Shown here: positions 1-6,774 of the stretch, piece after piece
Layout: each line of letters begins with the position of its first letter
Numbering within the stretch: the stretch's first letter is position 1
Source: Bordetella parapertussis
GTDB taxonomy: Bacteria; Pseudomonadota; Gammaproteobacteria; Burkholderiales; Burkholderiaceae_B
Assembly (NCBI GenBank): GCA_945882005.1
Contig: CAMCWG010000163.1
Location: 1 to 6,827 of the forward strand
Direction of reading: 5' to 3'
DNA length: 6,827 nt
Program-made: the position numbers and the translations under genes
Notes under the pieces: model-generated
Databases searched by the model: none
What the model saw: only the letters and a program-made list of their open reading frames with translations
Told to the model about the DNA's origin: nothing

Positions 1-1183
1 TGCAGGGCAAGATGCCATTGTTGTACTGGACTCCACGCCGTTCTATGCAGAGTCGGGCGGACAGGTTGGGGATGTTGGTGTGTTGACTGCCGGGACGACA
101 AGCTTCAATGTCCTGGATACTCAAAAAATTCAACCTGGTGTGTTTGGACATCATGGTCATGTGCAGAGCGGTGAGCTGACTGTAGGAACGTCTTTATTGG
201 CAACAGTCGACGCCCAGCAGCGTGCGCGCACGATTCGCAATCACTCAGCGACGCACTTGATGCACAAAGCGTTGCGTGAGGTACTGGGCGGTCATGTGCA
301 ACAGCGTGGTTCGCTTGTGGATGGCGATAAAACTCGTTTTGACTTCGCTCATGATGCGCCCATGTCCGATGCAGACGTTCAGCGTGTCGAGCAAATTGTG
401 AACGCCGAGATCTTGGCAAATCAAGCTGCCAACGCCCAGGTCATGAGTTATGACGATGCGGTGAAAGGCGGTGCGATGGCCTTGTTTGGTGAAAAATACG
501 GCGATACCGTTCGCGTGCTCGATATTGGATTTTCGCGCGAATTATGTGGTGGAACACACGTCAGCCGCACCGGTGATATCGGTTTGTTCAAGGTCGTTTC
601 CGAAGGCGGGGTGGCTGCAGGCGTGCGTCGTATTGAGGCGGTCACTGGTGCCAATGCACTTGCCTGGGTACAAGCACTGAATGCGACGGCGCAACGCGCT
701 GCTGCAGCGCTCAAGACGCAGCCTGCTGATTTGCCAGAGCGGATCGCCTTACTGCAAGACCAATTAAAGTCTGTTGAAAAAGATCTGGAACAAGCCCGTG
801 CCAAGCTTGCGTCAAGTGCAGGTAACGCGCTGGGTGATCAGGCTGTCGCGATGGCAGCGGGTTTCAAATTGCTTGTGACCTCGGTGCAGGGCGTCGATCC
901 CAAAGATTTGCGCAGCATGGTTGATCAACTGAAAGACAAGCTGAAATCTGCGGTTGTGCTGCTGGCGGCTACCTCTGCCGATGGAAAGATTAGCGTCGTG
1001 GCGGGGGTCACAGCCGACTGGTCAAGCAAGATCAAAGCGGGGGATCTGGTTGGATTTGTTGCCGGGCAAATAGGCGGCAAAGGCGGTGGTCGACCCGATA
1101 TGGCCATGGGCGGCGGCACGGATGCGCAAGCGCTGCCTGGTGCTTTGGCTGGCGTCAAAGCTTGGGTAGAAGCCAAGCTTTAA
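1..1183 (+). CDS. alaS: Alanyl-tRNA synthetase, C-terminal 393 residues (5' end outside window)
   Basis: AlaRS charges tRNA-Ala with alanine in the cytoplasm and hydrolyses mischarged Ser- or Gly-tRNA-Ala. The reading frame is open from the window edge (first full codon at 2) and begins with [15 protein letters not shown], the hallmark at the start of the editing region. The zinc-binding editing site is intact: HSATH (His codons 242-244 and 254-256) and, about 100 residues later, CGGTH (Cys 545-547, His 557-559). A coiled-coil-like stretch follows around 740-830. The C-Ala domain ends in the glycine-rich [15 protein letters not shown] (about 1071-1118), typical of AlaRS C termini. The aminoacylation domain lies upstream of the window; family members are about 870-880 residues long, so a little under half is present. 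GTG at 80 is internal and is not the start. The stop is TAA at 1181-1183, and the TusA-like gene follows after 16 bp, so the two are probably co-transcribed. Identification is secure. Confidence 0.97.
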   Translation, partial: AGQDAIVVLDSTPFYAESGGQVGDVGVLTAGTTSFNVLDTQKIQPGVFGHHGHVQSGELTVGTSLLATVDAQQRARTIRNHSATHLMHKALREVLGGHVQQRGSLVDGDKTRFDFAHDAPMSDADVQRVEQIVNAEILANQAANAQVMSYDDAVKGGAMALFGEKYGDTVRVLDIGFSRELCGGTHVSRTGDIGLFKVVSEGGVAAGVRRIEAVTGANALAWVQALNATAQRAAAALKTQPADLPERIALLQDQLKSVEKDLEQARAKLASSAGNALGDQAVAMAAGFKLLVTSVQGVDPKDLRSMVDQLKDKLKSAVVLLAATSADGKISVVAGVTADWSSKIKAGDLVGFVAGQIGGKGGGRPDMAMGGGTDAQALPGALAGVKAWVEAKL

Positions 1184-1199
1184 GTGAAAGGTTTCAAAC

Positions 1200-1463
1200 A
1201 TGACTGAGCCGGTTTCTGGTGTTGTGCCTACCGAAGTGCATCAGACGGTTGATGCGATCGGTTTGGCATGCCCGCTGCCTATTTTGAGAGCAAAAAAAGC
1301 ACTTGCGACGCTCGCGAGCGGGGAAGTGCTGATGGTCATGACCACTGACCGAGGCGCTGTGCGTGACTTCCAGGCGTTTTGTCGTCAAACTGGTAATGAA
1401 TTGCTCTTGCAGGTGGACGAAACCGAGCGTGTGACGCATTACTTGCGTCGTAGACTGAAATAA
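1200..1463 (+). CDS. TusA/SirA-family sulfur-carrier protein, 87 residues
   Basis: This is a small cytoplasmic protein of the TusA (SirA/YedF) family, in which a conserved cysteine carries persulfide sulfur. The family motif is clear: GLACPLPILRAKKAL at residues 21-35, with Cys24 in the CPxP motif, followed by the usual 'GEVLMVMTTDRGAVRDFQAF' strand-helix region. The length (87) suits the family (about 75-85). A GAAAGG at 1186-1191 lies 8 nt before the ATG and supports this start. It sits 16 bp after alaS, so it is probably read from the alaS transcript; the next strong promoter lies downstream of it. E. coli TusA passes sulfur to TusBCD for 2-thiouridine in tRNA, but the family also contains paralogues with other sulfur roles, and sequence alone does not separate them. 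The tRNA-rich neighbourhood makes a tRNA-thiolation role plausible, which is inference. I therefore give no gene symbol. Confidence 0.9.
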   Translation: MTEPVSGVVPTEVHQTVDAIGLACPLPILRAKKALATLASGEVLMVMTTDRGAVRDFQAFCRQTGNELLLQVDETERVTHYLRRRLK

Positions 1464-1474
1464 ATGCCCGTTGT

Positions 1475-1503
1475 CTGACATTTCGCTTCTTTAGTGCTAT
1501 ACT
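1475..1503 (+). promoter_or_regulatory. Sigma70-type promoter of the rpsP-rimM-trmD operon
   Basis: CTGACA (1475-1480, five of six matches to TTGACA) is separated by exactly 17 nt from TATACT (1498-1503, five of six matches to TATAAT). A TG at 1495-1496 makes an extended -10 (TGCTATACT). The expected transcription start is near 1508-1510, which gives an rpsP leader of about 55 nt. This is the best-looking promoter in the window and fits the high output expected for a ribosomal protein gene. It lies 11 nt after the stop of the TusA-like gene, so upstream read-through can also enter the operon. It is called from motif match alone. Confidence 0.8.
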
Positions 1504-1514
1504 TGTGGGCTTAT

Positions 1515-1540
1515 CTCAGCCATGTGGTTGAGCATTTTTA
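1515..1540 (+). promoter_or_regulatory. Hairpin plus short U-tract in the rpsP leader (attenuator/terminator-like)
   Basis: CTCAGCC (1515-1521) pairs with GGTTGAG (1526-1532) across a 4-nt loop, giving seven base pairs including one G-U. CATTTTTA follows directly (1533-1540). This is the shape of a small intrinsic terminator. It begins only about 6 nt after the predicted transcription start, ends about 25 nt before the rpsP start codon, and leaves the ribosome-binding site (AAGGGA, 1553-1558) free. It could stop read-through from alaS and the TusA-like gene, attenuate the operon, or act as a 5' stem that protects the mRNA from decay. The stem is not very GC-rich and the U-run is five long, so strong termination is not assured. 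Confidence 0.45.
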
Positions 1541-1564
1541 CTGAACATTTTCAAGGGATTACGT

Positions 1565-1825
1565 ATGGTGGTGATTCGCCTGGCCCGTGGCGGCTCCAAG
1601 AAACGTCCTTTTTACAACCTCGTTGCGACCGATTCCCGTGATCGCCGCGATGGTCGTTTCATTGAGCGCGTTGGGTTTTACAACCCCGTTGCCAATGCAA
1701 ACGAAGAGCGTCTGCGCATTGCGCTTGATCGCGTACAACACTGGACTGGCGTTGGCGCACAATTGTCGCCTGCTGTTGCTCGTTTGGTTAAAGACTTTTC
1801 GGCCAAAGTCGCTACTGCGGCTTAA
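1565..1825 (+). CDS. rpsP: 30S ribosomal protein S16, 86 residues
   Basis: S16 binds 16S rRNA early in assembly of the 30S subunit and stays in the mature ribosome. The N-terminal signature is clear: [19 protein letters not shown], then [21 protein letters not shown] (together residues 1-41). This matches bacterial S16, and the length (86) is normal (about 80-90). The start ATG has a good Shine-Dalgarno, AAGGGA at 1553-1558, with 6 nt spacing. It is the first gene of the rpsP-rimM-trmD operon and lies directly behind the strong promoter at 1475-1503. The rimM start follows 19 bp after its stop. The C-terminal tail (residues 76-86, Ala/Val/Lys-rich) is short and unremarkable. Identification is secure. 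Confidence 0.97.
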   Translation: MVVIRLARGGSKKRPFYNLVATDSRDRRDGRFIERVGFYNPVANANEERLRIALDRVQHWTGVGAQLSPAVARLVKDFSAKVATAA

Positions 1826-1844
1826 TTGAACCGGCCTGTTCGTC

Positions 1845-2453
1845 ATGGCTGACACTGGCGCAGCAAAAGCGCCAAATGACCTGGTTGAACTAGGTCGGAT
1901 CGTATCAGCCTATGGAGTGCGCGGTTGGGTTAAGGCTCAGCCGCATTCTTCGCAAAGCACGGTATTGCGCGCAGCTCCAGTTTGGTGGCTTTGTCCTCCC
2001 TCTGGGCCGCTGCATGCGCCTGCTGATTCCTCTCCTAGCGGTAGTCTCCCAGCTTCCGTGTTGTCGCGTTGCACGCCGCATGCTGTCAAACAGTGTCGCC
2101 CGCAGGGCTTGACTGTTGTGGCAGAACTTGAAGGTGTGCCGGATCGCGATGTCGCTGACTCAAAGCGAGGCTACACGGTCTACGTATCTCGCGAGTATTT
2201 CCCGCAAGCGAAGTCTGATGAATACTACTGGGTCGATCTCATCGGCTGTCAGGTGTTCAGTGAGGACACGCTGATGGGGCAGGTGCAAGAGGTGCTCGAC
2301 AACGGTGCACATGCAATTTTGCGTGTATCAACACTGATGCTTGATGCCAAGGGTCGCCCTCAGGAAGTGTTGGTTCCCTTCGTTGCCGCACATGTGCAGC
2401 ACGTAGATATCAAAACGCGCCGCATCGAAACTGATTGGCCGTTTGATCTTTAA
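1845..2453 (+). CDS. rimM: Ribosome maturation factor RimM, 202 residues, with an extended linker
   Basis: RimM binds S19 and the 16S rRNA head region and helps late 30S maturation in the cytoplasm. The N-terminal RimM domain opens with [20 protein letters not shown] (residues 16-34), the family's GxIxxxxGxxGxVK pattern. The C-terminal PRC-barrel domain is marked by YYWVDLIGC (127-135), [10 protein letters not shown] (152-161) and the [18 protein letters not shown] stretch near the end (177-194). Between WWL (47-49) and [10 protein letters not shown] (79-88) lies a Pro/Ser/Ala-rich segment of about 29 residues that breaks up the N-terminal barrel; E. coli RimM is about 182 residues. The reading frame is continuous through it. 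The ATG at 1845 has no evident Shine-Dalgarno, and a perfect hairpin sits at 1856-1874 just inside the gene, both suggesting low translation. The trmD start lies 16 bp downstream of the stop. Confidence 0.95.
   Translation: MADTGAAKAPNDLVELGRIVSAYGVRGWVKAQPHSSQSTVLRAAPVWWLCPPSGPLHAPADSSPSGSLPASVLSRCTPHAVKQCRPQGLTVVAELEGVPDRDVADSKRGYTVYVSREYFPQAKSDEYYWVDLIGCQVFSEDTLMGQVQEVLDNGAHAILRVSTLMLDAKGRPQEVLVPFVAAHVQHVDIKTRRIETDWPFDL
1856..1874 (+). promoter_or_regulatory. Perfect stem-loop in the first codons of rimM
   Basis: TGGCGC (1856-1861) and GCGCCA (1869-1874) form six uninterrupted base pairs, five of them G-C, around the 7-nt loop AGCAAAA. The stem starts 8 nt after the rimM ATG, inside the footprint of an initiating ribosome. 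Together with the missing Shine-Dalgarno, this should lower RimM synthesis relative to S16 from the same mRNA. In E. coli the corresponding operon is known to be translated unequally, with mRNA folding around the rimM start as one cause. The assignment here is inference from the sequence. Confidence 0.4.
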
Positions 2454-2469
2454 TTCCAAGGCGCTACGT

Positions 2470-3234
2470 ATGCGAATCGACGCGATTACGTTGTTTCCGG
2501 AAATGTTTGGGGTTGTCAGGGATGCTGGCATCACCGGCCGTGCGCACAAACAAGGTCTTTGGTCGCTGCAAACCTGGAACCCACGTGATTGTGCGCAGGA
2601 TGTGCATCGCACGGTAGATGATCGTCCCTACGGCGGCGGCCCTGGCATGGTGATGATGGTCGAGCCCTTACTCAAGAGCGTAGAAGCGGTCAGGCAAGAC
2701 CGCGCTGAGCGGGACACCTCAGACCAAGATGCCCCGGTCATTTTGCTATCACCTGCAGGCGAAAAATTTGGTCAACAACATGCCGCATCCTTAGCTGCCT
2801 CAAAGGGGGCTATTTTTGTTTGTGGTCGGTATGAGGGAATCGATCAACGTTTTATTCACCGCACAGTCGATGCACAGTGGTCGCTCGGTGACTTCGTCTT
2901 GTCGGGAGGGGAAATCGCCGCTCTCGCAATGATCGACGCAGCAGTACGCTTGTTGCCAGGCGCGCTCAATCACGGCGACTCGTCCTTGCAGGATTCGTTT
3001 CAAGATTCATTGTCGGGTTTACTCGATAGCCCGCACTACACGCGACCTGATGTGTTTGAGGGCGAGCCAGTGCCGCCCGTATTGATGTCGGGCAACCATG
3101 CGTTGATTGCACGCTGGCGCCGCGAGCAGTCCCTGGCCCTGACACTGCAAAAGCGTCCCGACTTGCTCACGCAGGCGCGTGCGCGCGGTTTGCTCAGTGC
3201 GGCCGATGAAAAATTTCTGGCTGCACTGAGCTGA
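2470..3234 (+). CDS. trmD: tRNA (guanine-37-N1)-methyltransferase, 254 residues
   Basis: TrmD uses S-adenosylmethionine to methylate N1 of G37 next to the anticodon, preventing +1 frameshifts. It acts as a cytoplasmic dimer with a SPOUT trefoil knot. Visible motifs are [13 protein letters not shown] (1-13), [10 protein letters not shown] (51-60), LSPAGEKF (93-100), [11 protein letters not shown] (118-128), [11 protein letters not shown] (138-148) and [11 protein letters not shown] (183-193). Arg160 and Asp175 are 15 residues apart, the same spacing as the catalytic Arg154/Asp169 of the Haemophilus enzyme, so the active site looks intact. The frame is open further upstream (TTG at 2443, overlapping rimM), but ATG at 2470 fits the conserved N terminus and has AAGG (2458-2461) 8 nt before it. 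The length is normal (about 250). It ends the operon as seen here: no rplS follows, and valS converges with a 25-bp gap. Confidence 0.97.
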   Translation: MRIDAITLFPEMFGVVRDAGITGRAHKQGLWSLQTWNPRDCAQDVHRTVDDRPYGGGPGMVMMVEPLLKSVEAVRQDRAERDTSDQDAPVILLSPAGEKFGQQHAASLAASKGAIFVCGRYEGIDQRFIHRTVDAQWSLGDFVLSGGEIAALAMIDAAVRLLPGALNHGDSSLQDSFQDSLSGLLDSPHYTRPDVFEGEPVPPVLMSGNHALIARWRREQSLALTLQKRPDLLTQARARGLLSAADEKFLAALS

Positions 3235-3254
3235 GGCTCTAAGCTCGCAGGGCT

Positions 3255-3284
3255 GCGCGTTAACCCAAGCGTGCGCGCTGGCTT
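3255..3284 (+). terminator. Weak candidate terminator after trmD, inside the 3' end of valS
   Basis: GCGCG (3255-3259) can pair with CGCGC (3274-3278), with one more T-G pair inside (3260/3273). The loop is about 12 nt, and TGGCTTTT follows (3279-3286). It is the only terminator-like structure I see after the trmD stop. The stem is short, the loop is large and the T-run is four long and offset by four bases, so the call is tentative. In the valS direction no T-run follows the stem, so it would not serve valS. Confidence 0.2.
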
Positions 3285-6130
3285 TTAACTTGCGCGAGCG
3301 TTTCACCAAATTGTGCGACACGCTGTTTTTCTTGCTCAACAACCGCTGCTGGCGCACGTGCAACGAACGACTCGTTGGTGAGCTTGCCTTGTGCCTTGGC
3401 GATTTCGCCTTCCCAGCGTGCAATTTCTTTCTCTAAGCGAACTTTCTCAGCGGCGACATCGATCTCCACCTTCAGCATGAGACGCGTATTGCCGACAACC
3501 TGAACCGGAGCGCCGTCATCAGGCAATGTGGCCACGACATTGACTTCTGACAGCTTGGCTAGCGCAGCAAGGTAGGGTGCGTGTTGCTCTAGTTGGTCTT
3601 TCGCACCCTCGGCAATCAGCGGGACACGCGCGGCCGGAGACAGATTCATTTCTCCGCGTAACGCACGGACGGCCTCGACTTGTGCTTTGAGCGCGTTCAG
3701 TTGCGCGGTCGCTGCCTCGTCAATTTTGCTGGCGTCACCAATCGGGAACGGTTGGACAGAGACGCTTGCAGTCTGGCTCGCGGCACGAGCTCCGGCGACC
3801 AGCGAAACCTTTTGCCAGAGCTCTTCAGTAATGAAGGGCATGATTGGGTGTAGCAGTCGTAGGACTGTTTCGAGCACCTCAATGAGCGTGCGTCGCGTTG
3901 CCCGCTGCTGCTCAGCATTGCCGGTCTGGATTTGAACCTTTGCGAGTTCGAGGTACCAGTCGCAGTACTCATCCCACACGAAGTGATACAGCGCGTTGGC
4001 AATATTGTCGAAGCGATAATCGGAAAAGCCTTTCGCGACATCGAGCTCAAGCTGTTGTAGTTGTCCCAGAACCCATTTGTCGACAAAGCTCAACGCGCTG
4101 GCCGGGGCGACCGACATGTCTTGACCCTCTGTGTTCATGAGCACAAAGCGCGTTGCGTTCCAGAGCTTATTGCAAAAGTTTCGATAGCCTTCGCAGCGCT
4201 TGAGGTCAAAGTTAATGTTTCGACCGAGTGTGGCGTAGGCTGCCATCGTAAAGCGCAGGGCGTCGGCGCCGAAGGCTGGAATGCCTTCCGGAAACTGCTT
4301 GCGTGTCGCCTTCTCAATGGAGCCTGCTTGTTTTGGATTCATCAGACCAAAGGTGCGCTTGGTGACGAGACTTTCTAAGTCAACGCCGTCGATGAGGTCA
4401 ACGGGATCTAGCGTATTCCCTTTTGACTTACTCATCTTCTGACCTTCCGCGTCGCGGATAAGTCCATGCACGTACACATGCTTGAAGGGTACCTGACCGG
4501 TCAGGTGCGTTGTCATCATGACCATGCGCGCAACCCAGAAGAAGATGATGTCAAAGCCAGTGACCAGCACGCTTGAGGGCAAATAGCGCTTGTAGTCTGG
4601 TGTCTCTTGCGGCCAGCCCAGCGTCGTGAAGGGCACGAGCGCCGACGAGAACCAAGTATCGAGCACATCTGGATCGCGTGAGAGTGGGCCCGTCACACCC
4701 GCGGCACGGGCCTGATCATTGGCTTCTTTCTCAGTATGCGCGACGAACACTTGGCCGTCTGCTGCGTACCAAGCTGGGATTTGATGTCCCCACCAGAGCT
4801 GCCGTGAGATACACCAGTCTTGAATGTTCTCAAGCCATTGGTTGTAGGTGGTCGTCCAGTTTTGTGGATAGAACTGAATGTCGCCTTTCGCCACGACATC
4901 AAGCGCCACTTCTGTGATGCTTTTGCCCGGATGGAGTGTGTCAGCAGGGGCAGGCTTGCTCATCGCAACAAACCATTGATCCGTCAGCATCGGCTCAAGC
5001 ACAGCGCCCGTGCGATCGCCTCTGGGCTGCATCATTTTGTGCGCGTCAACTTTAACTAGATAGCCTTTTTGTTCGAGTTCATCGACGACGGCTTTACGTG
5101 CGTCGAACCGATCCATACCCTTGAACTGGGCCGGGCCCTGATCGTTAATGCGCGCGTCGAGCGTGAAGATTACGATCAGCGGCAGGTTATGGCGTTGTGC
5201 GCAGGCGTAATCGTTGAAGTCATGGGCTCCGGTAATCTTGACACAGCCCGTACCGAAGGCGCGATCGACAAAGTCGTCAGCAATAATCGGGATCTGACGA
5301 TCGCACAGGGGGAGGTCGACCATTTTGCCCACAAGGTGCTTATAGCGTTCATCCTCTGGATGCACACAAAGCGCGCCATCGGCAAGCATGGTTTCGGGTC
5401 GTGTTGTGGCGATGGTCATCCCAGTGATGGTCTCTGAGCTGCCGTCTTCGTGGGTGATGGTTTGTGGTCCGTCCACGAAGGGGTAGCGGATGTGCCAGAG
5501 ATGTCCATCGGTTTCTACGGATTGCACTTCGAGATCTGATACGGCCGTTAGCAGTTTGGGGTCCCAATTGACAAGGCGTTTGCCCCGATAAATCAGACCC
5601 TGCTTGTACAGACGGACAAAGGTCTCTACAACACCCGCAGACATCTGCTTGTCCATGGTGAAGTATTCACGCGGCCAGTCTGCCGAGGCGCCGAGGCGGC
5701 GTACTTGGCTGGTGATGGTGTTGCCCGAGAGTTCCTTCCATTCCCAGACTTTCTCAATAAATTTCTCACGTCCGAGGTCGTGACGGGTTATTTTTTGTGC
5801 GTCGAGCTGGCGTTCCACCACGATCTGTGTGGCGATCCCAGCGTGATCCGTGCCCGGCACGAACACGGTGTCATGTCCGCGCATACGGTGGTAGCGAATC
5901 AGCCCGTCCATGATCGTCTGGTTAAAGGCGTGCCCCATGTGCAAGGTGCCTGTCACATTCGGGGGTGGAAACTGGATGGCGTAAGGAGCCCCAGCCGCAT
6001 CGCCCTGGGCGTGCTGGCCAGCGGCAAAGTAGCCTCTTTTCTCCCATTCGGCGTACCAACGGGCCTCGAGGTCTGTCGGTTCAAAGCTCTTGGATAGTTC
6101 TCCGTCGGGGAGGGTATTGGGCTGATTCAT
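3260..6130 (-). CDS. valS: Valyl-tRNA synthetase, 956 residues
   Basis: This class I synthetase joins valine to tRNA-Val in the cytoplasm and edits misactivated threonine. Numbered from the ATG at 6130, the HIGH-type motif is HMGH at 64-67 within [13 protein letters not shown]. The editing (CP1) domain shows ATTRPETM (241-248) and GAHDFNDY (301-308). [17 protein letters not shown] is at 439-455 and DVLDTWFSS at 488-496. KMSKS is at 565-569. The anticodon-binding domain follows, and a Lys/Glu-rich coiled coil ends the protein (about 892-956), as in other bacterial ValRS. The length matches E. coli (951). The frame extends four codons upstream to a GTG at 6142, but that start has no Shine-Dalgarno, while the ATG has GGAT 6 nt before it; I prefer the ATG. 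The gene converges on trmD and diverges from ndk. No catalytic motif is missing. Confidence 0.97.
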   Translation of the reverse strand: MNQPNTLPDGELSKSFEPTDLEARWYAEWEKRGYFAAGQHAQGDAAGAPYAIQFPPPNVTGTLHMGHAFNQTIMDGLIRYHRMRGHDTVFVPGTDHAGIATQIVVERQLDAQKITRHDLGREKFIEKVWEWKELSGNTITSQVRRLGASADWPREYFTMDKQMSAGVVETFVRLYKQGLIYRGKRLVNWDPKLLTAVSDLEVQSVETDGHLWHIRYPFVDGPQTITHEDGSSETITGMTIATTRPETMLADGALCVHPEDERYKHLVGKMVDLPLCDRQIPIIADDFVDRAFGTGCVKITGAHDFNDYACAQRHNLPLIVIFTLDARINDQGPAQFKGMDRFDARKAVVDELEQKGYLVKVDAHKMMQPRGDRTGAVLEPMLTDQWFVAMSKPAPADTLHPGKSITEVALDVVAKGDIQFYPQNWTTTYNQWLENIQDWCISRQLWWGHQIPAWYAADGQVFVAHTEKEANDQARAAGVTGPLSRDPDVLDTWFSSALVPFTTLGWPQETPDYKRYLPSSVLVTGFDIIFFWVARMVMMTTHLTGQVPFKHVYVHGLIRDAEGQKMSKSKGNTLDPVDLIDGVDLESLVTKRTFGLMNPKQAGSIEKATRKQFPEGIPAFGADALRFTMAAYATLGRNINFDLKRCEGYRNFCNKLWNATRFVLMNTEGQDMSVAPASALSFVDKWVLGQLQQLELDVAKGFSDYRFDNIANALYHFVWDEYCDWYLELAKVQIQTGNAEQQRATRRTLIEVLETVLRLLHPIMPFITEELWQKVSLVAGARAASQTASVSVQPFPIGDASKIDEAATAQLNALKAQVEAVRALRGEMNLSPAARVPLIAEGAKDQLEQHAPYLAALAKLSEVNVVATLPDDGAPVQVVGNTRLMLKVEIDVAAEKVRLEKEIARWEGEIAKAQGKLTNESFVARAPAAVVEQEKQRVAQFGETLAQVKSQRARLG

Positions 6131-6134
6131 CAAG

Positions 6135-6143
6135 TTATCCACA
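6135..6143 (+). promoter_or_regulatory. Perfect DnaA-box consensus overlapping the valS ribosome-binding region
   Basis: TTATCCACA at 6135-6143 is an exact match to the high-affinity DnaA box (TTATNCACA). It lies 5-13 nt upstream of the preferred valS ATG, and its complement TGTGGATAA supplies the GGA that serves as the valS Shine-Dalgarno and includes the alternative GTG. I see no second box in the valS-ndk gap, so this is not an origin. By chance a TTATNCACA match is expected about 0.2 times in a window this size on both strands, so coincidence remains possible. Confidence 0.3.
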
Positions 6144-6160
6144 AAAAATAGGGTGAAGCA

Positions 6161-6193
6161 GGTGCCATTGGCTGGGCGAAGGCCATTTGCACC
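6161..6193 (-). promoter_or_regulatory. Imperfect hairpin in the valS 5' leader
   Basis: In the + strand coordinates GGTGC (6161-6165) pairs with GCACC (6189-6193). After a C/T mismatch, an A-T pair and a T/T mismatch, TGGC (6169-6172) pairs with GCCA (6182-6185). The loop is 9 nt. That makes ten pairs in a 12-step stem. In valS mRNA it would lie 31-63 nt before the ATG. A run of six T's occurs 13 nt further down the leader (complement of 6144-6149), too far away for a classic terminator. A role in valS leader control is conjecture; no T-box-like signature was seen. Confidence 0.3.
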
Positions 6194-6195
6194 GG

Positions 6196-6208
6196 GCCAG
6201 AGTCTGGC
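6196..6208. repeat. Exact 13-bp inverted repeat between valS and ndk
   Basis: GCCAGAGTCTGGC is a perfect dyad of 6-bp arms about a central G. It lies between the candidate valS -10 (6220-6225) and the valS leader hairpin, that is, just after the likely valS transcription start. It could be a repressor operator or, as RNA, a five-pair stem with a 3-nt loop. I do not recognise it as the site of a known regulator. Confidence 0.35.
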
Positions 6209-6219
6209 AAAACCCCGCT

Positions 6220-6225
6220 ATTTTA
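6220..6225 (-). promoter_or_regulatory. Candidate -10 element for valS
   Basis: On the minus strand this reads TAAAAT, five of six matches to TATAAT. No good -35 is found 16-18 nt upstream. It is the best -10-like hexamer I found in the divergent gap for valS. It would give a leader of about 80 nt holding the dyad (6196-6208) and the hairpin (6161-6193). It lies next to the ndk -35 region, so the two promoters would be back to back. Weak call. Confidence 0.25.
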
Positions 6226-6230
6226 GGGCG

Positions 6231-6257
6231 TTGTGAGACTTAGTGGCGTGCTAGAAT
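6231..6257 (+). promoter_or_regulatory. Probable extended -10 promoter of ndk
   Basis: TAGAAT (6252-6257, five of six to TATAAT) is preceded by TG at 6249-6250, giving an extended -10 (TGCTAGAAT). A -35-like TTGTGA lies at 6231-6236, but with a short 15-nt spacer, so the extended -10 probably does most of the work. Transcription would start near 6263-6265 and leave a leader of about 55 nt before ndk, AT-rich towards the ribosome-binding site. Confidence 0.55.
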
Positions 6258-6318
6258 CATGGGCTACGGTGGGCACAAGCAAAGTCCCTGTTTTTATTGA
6301 GAATTATTGGAGTTTTAC

Positions 6319-6744
6319 ATGTCTGTTGAACGTACCCTGTCAATTATCAAGCCCGACGCAGTTGCAAAAAACGTCGTTGGTCAAATTGTTGCCCGTTTTG
6401 AGTCCGCCGGCCTCAAAGTGATCGCCGCCCGTATGATGCAATTGTCGCGTGCCGACGCTGAGCGCTTTTACGCTGTTCACAGTGCGCGCCCATTCTTTAA
6501 AGACCTGGTCGACTTCATGATCTCTGGTCCTGTGTTTGTTCAGGCACTAGAAGGCGAGAACGCAATCCAGAAAAACCGTGACCTGATGGGTGCAACGGAT
6601 CCTAAAAAAGCAGAGAAAGGCACGATTCGCGCTGACTTCGCAGACAGCATCGATGCAAACGCCGTTCACGGTTCCGATGCGCCTGAGACCGCACGCATTG
6701 AAATCGCGTTTTTCTTCCCTGAAATCAACATCCACAGTCGTTAA
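6319..6744 (+). CDS. ndk: Nucleoside diphosphate kinase, 141 residues
   Basis: Ndk moves the gamma-phosphate of ATP onto other NDPs and dNDPs through a phosphohistidine, balancing nucleotide pools in the cytoplasm. The protein begins [18 protein letters not shown] and carries NAVHGSD (114-120), with His117 as the phosphorylated residue. The other nucleotide-site residues of the family are all present: Lys11, Tyr51, Arg87, Thr93, Arg104 and Asn114. The length of 141 is typical for bacteria. The frame is open upstream from a TTG at 6307, but ATG at 6319 matches the conserved N terminus and has GGAG (6309-6312) with 6 nt spacing. A promoter candidate lies at 6231-6257. The next gene starts 30 bp after the stop with no terminator between, so they are likely co-transcribed. 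Identification is secure. Confidence 0.97.
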   Translation: MSVERTLSIIKPDAVAKNVVGQIVARFESAGLKVIAARMMQLSRADAERFYAVHSARPFFKDLVDFMISGPVFVQALEGENAIQKNRDLMGATDPKKAEKGTIRADFADSIDANAVHGSDAPETARIEIAFFFPEINIHSR

Positions 6745-6774
6745 TCCGGCTGCTTGGCTCGTGGCTTACCCTGC

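Noticed and set aside
1433..1449. GACGC/GCGTC stem near the end of the TusA-like gene as a terminator
   Set aside because: It lies within coding sequence, has only five Watson-Crick pairs, and no T-run follows.
1912..2112. Alternative frame inside rimM, considered as evidence that the odd RimM segment is a double frameshift
   Set aside because: The alternative frame does not resemble RimM, while the original frame joins good matches on both sides without a stop. A true linker is simpler.
3228..3246. GAGCT/AGCTC stem across the trmD stop as a terminator
   Set aside because: Five pairs with a 9-nt loop and no T-run on either strand.
3019..3423. 134-codon open frame on the - strand spanning the trmD 3' end and the valS 3' end
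   Set aside because: It overlaps two secure genes in other frames and has no motif or ribosome-binding site.
4859..4867. Second DnaA-box-like sequence (TGTGGATAG on the + strand) inside valS
   Set aside because: One mismatch from consensus, about 1.3 kb from the perfect box and within conserved coding sequence; no cluster, so no origin.
5069..5437. 122-codon open frame on the + strand, antisense to valS
   Set aside because: It lies wholly within valS codons, has no recognisable domain and no evident ribosome-binding site, and its composition follows the opposite strand's codons. A shadow frame.
5705..6097. 130-codon open frame on the + strand, antisense to the valS N-terminal region
   Set aside because: It covers the strongly conserved HMGH region of valS on the other strand; the apparent protein is the mirror of that conservation. 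No independent support.
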